NCBI RefSeq assembly: GCF_023284065.1
Contig: NZ_JAKIKP010000005.1
Span: forward strand, 186,001-250,000
Direction of reading: 5' to 3'
DNA from: Shewanella gaetbuli
GTDB taxonomy: Bacteria; Pseudomonadota; Gammaproteobacteria; Enterobacterales; Shewanellaceae
Length of the DNA stretch: 64,000 bases
Shown here: positions 55,848-62,581 of the stretch, piece by piece
Position numbering within the stretch: position 1 is the stretch's first letter
Layout: the number at the start of each line of letters is the position of its first letter
The notes under the pieces: generated by a model
Seen by the model: only the letters and a program-made list of their open reading frames with translations
Database searches by the model: none
What the model was told of the DNA's origin: nothing
Translations under genes and position numbers: made by a program

Positions 55848-57032
55848 TTACTCCTTATCTGCCGCTTGATTAAGCATCGGATACCACTTGTTAGATTGCT
55901 TGCTTGCAGCCACAACCGAATCGATAAATGCCATGCCTCTAACGGCTTCTGTAATGCCTGGGACAGACTGGCTATGATGATGAGTTTCTGAATTAAAATG
56001 ACGAACTTGCTCTATGAATTGCAGATAAATATTGGCAAACGCTTCAATATAACCTTCTGGGTGGCCCGCGGGAGTACGAAGTAAACTATTCACTTCTGGT
56101 GATAGGTTTGCGACTCCGGTGCGAATAACTTGCATGGGTTGATTTTGGTATTTTTTATAGAGGCTATTGGGCTCTTGTTGACGCCATTCGAATGAGGCTT
56201 TGGTGCCGTAAATACGAATTGAAAGATTGTTTTCTTCGCCAATAGCGACTTGGCTAGCGAGTAAAACCCCTTTAGCACCATTATCAAACTTCAGCAAAAC
56301 GGTGCCGTCATCGTCTAAAGTGCGTCCATTGACTAAGGTATTTAAGTCAGCACAAACCTCGGTAATGTGCAGGTTACTAATGTATTCGGCTAAATTGGCT
56401 GCGTGGACACCAATATCTCCCATACAGCAACTCGAGCCTGACTTTGCTGGGTCTAAACGCCAACTGGCTTGTTTTGAAGACTCGTCATCAGCACTGCCTA
56501 ACCAGCCTTGCGAATACTCAACTATGACTTTAACAATGTCACCAAGCTCACCTTGCTGTACTCGGTAGCAAGCTTCTTTGACAAGCGGGTAGCCGGTATA
56601 GGTGTGTGTGAGGCCATATAAGCGATTGTGCTGTTTTACGATGTCTTCAAGCAATAATGCTTCGGGTAGATTCATTGTTGCAGGTTTATCAGATAGCACG
56701 TGGAATCCGTGTTCTAATGCACATTTTGCCACGGGGAAATGCAAAAAATTAGGCGTAACAATCACCACAAAATCCATTCTTTGATCGGCAGGTAGTTCAG
56801 CCTCGGCGGCAAACATTGCTTGATACGTGGGATAACATCTTTGAGGTGAAACCCCCAAAGACTCACCTGTGTCGATACAGTTTTGATGATTAGAACTAAA
56901 AGCCCCTGCCACAAGCTCAATTTGGCTATCTAAAGCGGCGGCCGCTCGATGAATAACACCAATAAAAGCGCCTTTTCCTCCGCCGACCATGCCCATTTTT
57001 ACTTTTTTATTTTTTAACATTGACTGCTTCAT
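55848..57032 (-). CDS. Gfo/Idh/MocA family NAD(P)-dependent oxidoreductase
   Basis: 394 residues from 57032. Rossmann motif VKMGMVGGGKGAFIGVIHR near the N-terminus, the EKP-like motif as SDKPATMNLPEA (catalytic Lys), and a C-terminal alpha/beta domain with the GDIGVHAANL block supplying the catalytic His. The family oxidises or reduces sugar hydroxyl/keto groups; here reduction of a 3-keto-sugar is plausible. Several starts are possible (57083, 57032, 57020). First gene of a coupled operon with a TIM-barrel protein and MFS transporter. The shared 15-bp motif lies about 77 bp upstream. Confidence 0.87.
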   Translation of the reverse strand: MKQSMLKNKKVKMGMVGGGKGAFIGVIHRAAAALDSQIELVAGAFSSNHQNCIDTGESLGVSPQRCYPTYQAMFAAEAELPADQRMDFVVIVTPNFLHFPVAKCALEHGFHVLSDKPATMNLPEALLLEDIVKQHNRLYGLTHTYTGYPLVKEACYRVQQGELGDIVKVIVEYSQGWLGSADDESSKQASWRLDPAKSGSSCCMGDIGVHAANLAEYISNLHITEVCADLNTLVNGRTLDDDGTVLLKFDNGAKGVLLASQVAIGEENNLSIRIYGTKASFEWRQQEPNSLYKKYQNQPMQVIRTGVANLSPEVNSLLRTPAGHPEGYIEAFANIYLQFIEQVRHFNSETHHHSQSVPGITEAVRGMAFIDSVVAASKQSNKWYPMLNQAADKE

Positions 57033-57108
57033 ACCTAAAAATTTGCCTATAAATTCAGTATAAAGCGCAGGGAATGGTGTCAATACATAGATTTCGGTGG
57101 AAAATATA

Positions 57109-57123
57109 ACATTTTCAGCGTTA
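57109..57123. promoter_or_regulatory. Shared 15-bp motif upstream of Gfo operon
   Basis: ACATTTTCAGCGTTA, identical to 58162-58176. Here it overlaps an inverted repeat GAAAAT-ATAAC-ATTTTC (57099-57115 region). Candidate operator for a regulator of the sugar locus. Confidence 0.55.
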
Positions 57124-57203
57124 GCGTAAGAAGGTTATCGTGGTTGTGATGCCTCGAAGCCCCGTAAGATAGGGTTGAATAGGGGCTGAGGCGACGATGT
57201 TAA

Positions 57204-58061
57204 TTATAAGCTGAGGTAGTATTGTAAGCTTTGCGGTAATTGGGTCATTGAACGAGAGGACTCATCCTCTAAAAAGAAATCGTTTACGCCCTGCTTTTTG
57301 GCTTCTTTTACAATATCTTCTATTGCAATATCCCCTTGCCCTAATACAACATTTAACTCAGGATCTGCCAAACCATTAGCCAATTTGGGGGTATTAGCCA
57401 CTCTATCTTTTAAATGGAACGAACTAAATCTACCAGGATATTTCTTTAGCAATGCTAACGGGTCAACATTGGCGTGGGCAATCCAGAAAACATCCATTTG
57501 GAATTGTGCAAAATGAGTGTTTTGCACCATATAATCGAATACCGTGCCATTGTTATAGGGAGAAAACTCATAACCGTGGAGATGATATTGTAAGGTAATT
57601 CCGTGTTTTTTTAATAGCTTTCCTGCAGAGTTTAATACCTCGACCGCCGCTTTTGCTTCGTCGATGGTGAATTCGCCTTCTTCACCGTGAGGTATCCAAT
57701 AGAACGTCGCAAACTTTGAGCCGAAGAAACGCGCTTTATACACTGCGGCAATCGGGTTATCCCTGATTTCTGTATAGCTAGTATCGACACTGACTAACTT
57801 CAGTGAATGTTTGTCTAAATAATCACGATACTCATCAATAGTTAAACCATTTAAATCTCGCCCACCCTCAACGTGAGTTATTCCCCACTGATGGATATGC
57901 TCAAAGGCTTGGTCGGTATTGTGTTTAATCTCGTTACGCAAACTATAAAGTTGTATTCCAGGTATAGGAGTCTCAAGCTGAGCGGTTAGGGATTCACTAG
58001 CAAACAATGTTGGGGATGCGAATAAAATTGCCCCTAATAATCCAAATTTTAACGTATTCAT
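57204..58061 (-). CDS. Periplasmic TIM-barrel isomerase-like protein
   Basis: 285 residues, sugar phosphate isomerase/epimerase family, with a signal peptide ending PTLFA-SES. Candidate active-site groups: HVEGGRDL, QYHLHGYEF, QMDVFWIAH, SSFHLKDR and FFLEDESS (E265). Exported members of this fold are found with DUF1080 and GMC proteins and are thought to act on keto-glycosides (isomerase, lyase or hydratase chemistry); the exact reaction is not known here. AGGA precedes the ATG. Paralogue of 51346-52209. Shared 15-bp motif about 100 bp upstream. Confidence 0.85.
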   Translation of the reverse strand: MNTLKFGLLGAILFASPTLFASESLTAQLETPIPGIQLYSLRNEIKHNTDQAFEHIHQWGITHVEGGRDLNGLTIDEYRDYLDKHSLKLVSVDTSYTEIRDNPIAAVYKARFFGSKFATFYWIPHGEEGEFTIDEAKAAVEVLNSAGKLLKKHGITLQYHLHGYEFSPYNNGTVFDYMVQNTHFAQFQMDVFWIAHANVDPLALLKKYPGRFSSFHLKDRVANTPKLANGLADPELNVVLGQGDIAIEDIVKEAKKQGVNDFFLEDESSRSMTQLPQSLQYYLSL

Positions 58062-58161
58062 AAGATCCTATTTAAGTCGTTAATTGCTCATTGATAAACC
58101 TTGAGTTGTTAACATAACATTGCCGACAAAGATCGGTATCATTAAAGCGGCAATTAATGCC

Positions 58162-58176
58162 ACATTTTCAGCGTTA
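58162..58176. promoter_or_regulatory. Shared 15-bp motif between isomerase-like gene and mak
   Basis: ACATTTTCAGCGTTA, identical to 57109-57123, same orientation. It sits in the divergent region and could serve both genes. A possible -10 (TATAAT, 58291-58296) for mak lies further right, with no good -35. Confidence 0.55.
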
Positions 58177-58329
58177 TCACTCTTAGGTTAAAAATGTTTT
58201 ATTGTTATATTTCTTTAATTTCAGTCGTTTAGGTTTTTTGGTGTTGTTTTTGTCTACTCGGTAGGCTCTATAAATCACAAAGTAGATTCATATAATATCA
58301 GCATCATAAGTGGATATATGGAGTGAAAT

Positions 58330-59226
58330 ATGCGGATTGGCATTGACTTAGGTGGCACAAAAATTGAGGCGGTAGCCTTGTCTCAACAAGGATTAGAATT
58401 ACATCGAAAACGTGTGGTTACCCCTAAAACATACCCAGAAATTGTCAATGCAATTGTTGGACTGATTGAAGATGCTGAACAAATAACACAACAGACTGGG
58501 ACTGTTGGAATTGGTATTCCAGGGATAGTGTCGTCAGTCACTCAAAAGGTCAAAAACTCTAATACGACTTGTCTTAACGGTAAAATGCTCACACATGATT
58601 TAGAGAACAGGCTAAAGCGATCGGTTCGAATAACCAATGATGCTAATTGTTTTGCCGTTTCAGAAGCCACTGATGGTGCTGCCCGTGGTTATTCTGTGGT
58701 TTTTGGCGCTATTTTGGGCACGGGATGTGGTGGTGGTGTTGTTTTTAATGGTCAGGTTCATAATGGCCGAAATGGTATTGCGGCTGAATGGGGACATAAC
58801 CCACTACCTTGGTTAACTGATGCAGATAAACATGATACTCGCTGTTTTTGTGGAGCAGAACATTGTATTGAGACTTTTGTATCTGGTACGGGCTTTTTAA
58901 GAGATTTTCATGCTTTAGGCGGCAACGCTAAAGGATGTGAAGACATTATCGCTCTAGTCGAGCAGGGAGACTCAACGGCAATACAGGCATTTGACCGATT
59001 TATTGATAGATTGTCTCGAGGGCTTGCACAGGTGATTAATACTATTGACCCAGACATTATTGTGTTGGGAGGAGGCTTATCTCAGGTGGATAGGATTTAT
59101 GATGCCCTTCCTCAGTGCCTCCCTCAATACGTATTAGGTAAAGAGTGTTCTACCCAGATTGTTAAAAATGTTTTTGGTGCATCATCAGGGGTGAGAGGGG
59201 CGGCTTGGTTATGGCCTGAGCAATAG
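58330..59226 (+). CDS. mak: ROK-family fructokinase/manno(fructo)kinase Mak
   Basis: 298 residues, collinear with E. coli Mak: MRIGIDLGGTKIEAVAL phosphate motif, ITNDANCFAVSEATDGAA with the catalytic Asp, GTGCGGGVVFNG, EWGHNPLPW and the zinc cluster (H ... CFCGAEHC), DPDIIVLGGGLSQVDR, and the same SSGVRGAAWLWP end. It phosphorylates fructose or other free hexoses with ATP in the cytoplasm. GGAG lies six bases before the ATG. Within this locus it would feed the released hexose into glycolysis. Divergent from the periplasmic isomerase-like gene. Confidence 0.9.
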   Translation: MRIGIDLGGTKIEAVALSQQGLELHRKRVVTPKTYPEIVNAIVGLIEDAEQITQQTGTVGIGIPGIVSSVTQKVKNSNTTCLNGKMLTHDLENRLKRSVRITNDANCFAVSEATDGAARGYSVVFGAILGTGCGGGVVFNGQVHNGRNGIAAEWGHNPLPWLTDADKHDTRCFCGAEHCIETFVSGTGFLRDFHALGGNAKGCEDIIALVEQGDSTAIQAFDRFIDRLSRGLAQVINTIDPDIIVLGGGLSQVDRIYDALPQCLPQYVLGKECSTQIVKNVFGASSGVRGAAWLWPEQ

Positions 59227-59251
59227 TCATGTTTTCGCCGTTATAACGCAC

Positions 59252-59279
59252 AAAAGCCACGTGATTAACGTGGCTTTTT
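59252..59279. terminator. Bidirectional terminator mak / subunit-3 gene
   Basis: AAAAGCCACG / CGTGGCTTTT hairpin with a small loop, between convergent genes. Confidence 0.9.
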
Positions 59280-59298
59280 GTTTGTGATTACATTTGGC

Positions 59299-60015
59299 TT
59301 ATGCTTCTAAACCTAATTCTTTAAGCACTTTATCTAAATGATCTTTTGCTTCAGGTGTTGGCCCTGGGTAGTCACCTACAATGGGGACGTTACCCATATA
59401 TCCAATATCTTTCATTCCTGCTGGGCTACAGAAGTAAGCGGCTAAAACGAGTCCTCTGAATAACGCAAATGCTTCTGCAATTTGAACAAATTCTTCAGCT
59501 AAATCTGGAGCTCGGTAGGCAATGTCATCCATAATGGCGAGTTGTTGCTTATTTGATAGCTGTACGAATTCTTTATTGAATCTTAGCTTCGCTTCATCAT
59601 CAATCCAAATTAATGTCGAAAGAATGACGACTCTATCATTCTGTTGGCGACTATAAGGGGCACTGACCCATTCATCCACAACATCAGGGACATTGACTTG
59701 AGACGCCGCTGGAAAACCATTTTCTTCTGGGACAATAATATCCGCTAAAACCGCGACCAAATTTAACTGTGACGCAGTTAATGTTTTCGGCCAAGGTGAG
59801 CTTGGAGGAATAATTAAATTAGGATCTTTACCATAGCCTTTAGCCGTTATTGGGGCTAAGTTTAATGTTGGCCAATGACCTTTAGTGGATTTACTGGTTA
59901 AACTACAACCTGTCACCATAGGGATAATTGTCATCGCTGACAATGTGCCCAGTAATTTTAATGACTCACGTCGGCTCATGTTTGAATGATAGCTGTTCAT
60001 GTTTTCTGTCGACAT
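59299..60015 (-). CDS. Gluconate 2-dehydrogenase subunit 3-family protein (Tat lipoprotein)
   Basis: 238 residues. Tat motif S-R15-R16-ESLKLLG, hydrophobic stretch, then a lipobox V-T-G-C37, so it looks Tat-exported and lipid-anchored. The middle (LTASQLNLVAVLADIIVPEENGFPAASQVNVPDVVDEWVS) is the family signature. Such subunits carry the signal for a GMC flavoprotein that lacks one and form the membrane-bound glucoside/gluconate dehydrogenase complex. It starts two bases after the GMC gene's stop, with AAGGGG inside that gene. No cytochrome c subunit lies nearby. Confidence 0.88.
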   Translation of the reverse strand: MSTENMNSYHSNMSRRESLKLLGTLSAMTIIPMVTGCSLTSKSTKGHWPTLNLAPITAKGYGKDPNLIIPPSSPWPKTLTASQLNLVAVLADIIVPEENGFPAASQVNVPDVVDEWVSAPYSRQQNDRVVILSTLIWIDDEAKLRFNKEFVQLSNKQQLAIMDDIAYRAPDLAEEFVQIAEAFALFRGLVLAAYFCSPAGMKDIGYMGNVPIVGDYPGPTPEAKDHLDKVLKELGLEA

Positions 60016-60016
60016 A

Positions 60017-61699
60017 TCAAATATTCCCCTTAGTCATTTCTTGCGCTAACCAGGTTGAGTTTCGCATGGCTAATGTCATGATGGTGAGAGTACAGTTTTT
60101 ATGAGGGTTAGAAGCAAACACACCACCGTCCATAACAAACAGATTTGGACAATCCCACGTTTGGCTGTATTGATTGGTCACTGAATCTTTAGGATCAGCG
60201 CCCATACGTGTTGTACCAATTTCGTGGATGATTTGACCACCTTTAGCAATAGCTTGCTCTGGAGTTGGTAGCGGGTCTTGCACCTTGGCTCCCATCGTTT
60301 CTAACAACATTTTTGCTGTTTTCAAACCATGAGCCACTTGATTTAGTTCGTGTTCTGACCATTTCCAATGAAACTTAACAACGGGAATACCCCATTTATC
60401 TTTGACGTTTTCATCAATTTCCATGTAGCAATGTTCATTAGGCAGCATTTCACCTCGTAGTGCGAAATAAACCCCTGTGCCGTAGTCTTTCTTCACTTGG
60501 TCTTTAGCAAATTTACCGTAACCTTGAATATTACCGCCGACGCCTGAACCCGGCTGGCCAAAACCTGTGCCCAGCTCGAAATGATAGCCTCGTGGGAAGT
60601 CTAACTCACCGCGTTCTTGCATTTCATGTCCCCACCACGGAATGAACAGATGATTCCCGGTGTGGCCGTCTTCGTTATACCTTGGTCGATTTTCTAATGC
60701 TGGAATATGCGCACCTAAACCTGCACCAGTAGAATCCATAATATTTCTACCCACTTGACCGCTTGAATTTGCTAATCCGTTAGGGTGGTGTTTACTTTTA
60801 GAGTTTAATAATACACGAGCCGACTCACAGGCACTTGCTGCTAGAATAACGACTCTTGCGGGTAAACTAACTGCTTTGGCTGTTTTTTTATCAATATAAG
60901 TGACGCCATTCACTTGGCCGTTGTTATCAACATCGACAGATTTAACCATCGCGTTGGTAATCACTTGTAAACGACCTGTCTTTTTCGCCATTGGAATAAG
61001 TGATGTGGTGGTTTGGAATGCCGCTCCAATAGAACAACCATGACCACAAGGTGTGGCATAAAAACAGGCTTGGCGATCATCTTTTGGACGAGTTAATACT
61101 GCTCGGTGCATAGGAACCACTGGAATTCCATGCTTTTTAGCTGCAGCCTGAACTAATAACTCAGGGACTCGAGCTACCGGTGGCGGCTGTAATACACCTT
61201 CGGCAGAGTCAGGCATATCAGGCAGACCGGTGTTTGTGCCACAAATACCAACAAGCTCTTCGGTTTTATCATACCAAGGAGCAATATCTTTATATTCAAA
61301 TGGCCAGTCAGCCCCTAATCCATCACGACTTTTTCCTTTAAAGTCATGTTCGCTAAAACGCAGAGAATAGCGACCCCAGTGATTAGTGCGCCCACCTAAC
61401 ATACGTGCACGCCACCATAAAAAATCACTGTCTTCGCCGGTGGTGTATGGCTCATCAGGGACGGTCCAGCCGCCGTCTACAGTCGCATCATAAAAACCAA
61501 AGTCTTTGTCTACATTCCCCGCACCCAATAATGGTGCTTCAGCATTGGTTTTGAACATAGGTGATTCAGTTTTTGGGTCATAATCACGACCCGCTTCTAA
61601 CATTAATACTTTTTTGCCTTCTTTGGTTAAGGTGTAGGCTGCCATTGCACCACCTGCACCTGAGCCAACTACAATGGCATCATAATCAAAATCTTTCAT
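60017..61699 (-). CDS. GMC-family FAD oxidoreductase (probable glycoside 3-dehydrogenase)
   Basis: 560 residues. FAD site G12-S-G-A-G-G17 and E35 (MLEAGRD). GGRTNHWGRYSLRFSEHDF, CGHGCSIGAAFQTT, IHEIGTTRMGADP and the C-terminal FASNPHKNCTLTIMTLAMRNS are typical of GMC enzymes paired with subunit 3, including glucoside 3-dehydrogenases. There is no own signal peptide: export should be by hitchhiking with the Tat lipoprotein encoded next. AGGAG is nine bases before the ATG. It lies between a DUF1080 gene and subunit 3. C3 oxidation of glycosides is inferred from the neighbours. Confidence 0.87.
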   Translation of the reverse strand: MKDFDYDAIVVGSGAGGAMAAYTLTKEGKKVLMLEAGRDYDPKTESPMFKTNAEAPLLGAGNVDKDFGFYDATVDGGWTVPDEPYTTGEDSDFLWWRARMLGGRTNHWGRYSLRFSEHDFKGKSRDGLGADWPFEYKDIAPWYDKTEELVGICGTNTGLPDMPDSAEGVLQPPPVARVPELLVQAAAKKHGIPVVPMHRAVLTRPKDDRQACFYATPCGHGCSIGAAFQTTTSLIPMAKKTGRLQVITNAMVKSVDVDNNGQVNGVTYIDKKTAKAVSLPARVVILAASACESARVLLNSKSKHHPNGLANSSGQVGRNIMDSTGAGLGAHIPALENRPRYNEDGHTGNHLFIPWWGHEMQERGELDFPRGYHFELGTGFGQPGSGVGGNIQGYGKFAKDQVKKDYGTGVYFALRGEMLPNEHCYMEIDENVKDKWGIPVVKFHWKWSEHELNQVAHGLKTAKMLLETMGAKVQDPLPTPEQAIAKGGQIIHEIGTTRMGADPKDSVTNQYSQTWDCPNLFVMDGGVFASNPHKNCTLTIMTLAMRNSTWLAQEMTKGNI

Positions 61700-61732
61700 T
61701 GGGTACTACTCCTATAAAATAGCTTGCATGTT

Positions 61733-62440
61733 TTATAATGCTTTGATTTTTATATTTTTAAATGCTACTTCATCACCATGATCTTGTAGGCCAATTTGAC
61801 AGCCTTCATTGGTGGAGAATCCTTTCCAGTTTTTAAATTTACTTTGCTGAACAAGTTGCTTCCACTCAGGGCTGTTAATTAGGATATCAGTGGTTAATAC
61901 ATTGTTTTGCCATACATTAAGTTGGTTATTAACCAGTTTAATACGGGCTTGATTCCATTGTCCTGCAGGTTTGTGTGAATCTGCAGGAGAGGCTATTAAG
62001 TCGTAAATTGAACCAGAAAGATGTGAGTCGATTTCAGTGTCTGAGTGGCGCTCGTTATCAATAATTTGAACTTCAGGCGCATGAGAGTAGATATAATCAC
62101 CGGCTTCATCAGCCATGATGAAAATGCCGCTGTTACCAGCCAAGGATATTTTCCATTCAAGCATTAGGTCGAAGTTTTTGTAACATTGTTTGCTAATCAA
62201 GTCACCACCGCCTTTAGCGGTTAATACCATGGCACCATTTTTTACCTGCCACTGTGGGTTGACGTCTTGTTGTTTAAAGCTACGCCACTGAGACATATCT
62301 TTACCGTTAAATAGTAGTGACCATCCTGCTTGACGCTCTGTTTCGCTAAGGAGGTTATCTTGTGCAAATGAGGTTGAAGAAATACTGAGTAAAGGGATAA
62401 GTAAAATAGACCTCAATAAAAGCATTTTATTCTTATTCAT
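61733..62440 (-). CDS. Periplasmic DUF1080 (3-keto-disaccharide hydrolase family) protein
   Basis: 235 residues with a signal peptide ending SFA-QDN. One concanavalin-like beta-sandwich domain: GWSLLFNGKDMSQWRSF, GDLISKQCYKNFDLMLEWKI, GNSGIFIMAD, EVQIIDNERH and the end GCQIGLQDHGDEVAFKNIKIK, all DUF1080 hallmarks. Pfam names this family 3-keto-disaccharide hydrolase. It should act on the product of the GMC dehydrogenase encoded 34 bases downstream. A triple 12-bp repeat adjoins its ribosome binding site (AAAGG). Confidence 0.9.
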   Translation of the reverse strand: MNKNKMLLLRSILLIPLLSISSTSFAQDNLLSETERQAGWSLLFNGKDMSQWRSFKQQDVNPQWQVKNGAMVLTAKGGGDLISKQCYKNFDLMLEWKISLAGNSGIFIMADEAGDYIYSHAPEVQIIDNERHSDTEIDSHLSGSIYDLIASPADSHKPAGQWNQARIKLVNNQLNVWQNNVLTTDILINSPEWKQLVQQSKFKNWKGFSTNEGCQIGLQDHGDEVAFKNIKIKAL

Positions 62441-62447
62441 AATTAAC

Positions 62448-62483
62448 CTTTTTATTTAGTTTTTTATTTAGTTTTTTATTTAG
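62448..62483 (-). repeat. Three tandem 12-bp repeats before DUF1080 gene
   Basis: CTTTTTATTTAG then TTTTTTATTTAG twice. In transcript sense these are CTAAATAAAAAA units, the last one turning into the Shine-Dalgarno AAAAGG, seven to eight bases before the ATG. Confidence 0.85.
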
Positions 62484-62523
62484 TTTGGTTTATATGTGTG
62501 CATTATATTTTTTGATTAAAATG

Positions 62524-62566
62524 CAGTAATGCCTGAGTAATAAACAATCTATTACCCAGGCATTCT
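62524..62566 (-). terminator. Hairpin after TonB-dependent receptor
   Basis: AATGCCTG..TAATA pairs with TATTA..CAGGCATT. The T run is interrupted, so it may attenuate rather than fully stop read-through from the receptor gene into the DUF1080 operon, or stabilise the receptor message. Confidence 0.55.
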
Positions 62567-62581
62567 GCACTGGGGGGAACC

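Noticed and set aside
59230..59244. Third copy of the sugar-locus 15-bp motif
   Set aside because: Only 11 of 15 matches and located downstream of mak, beside the terminator, not in a promoter.
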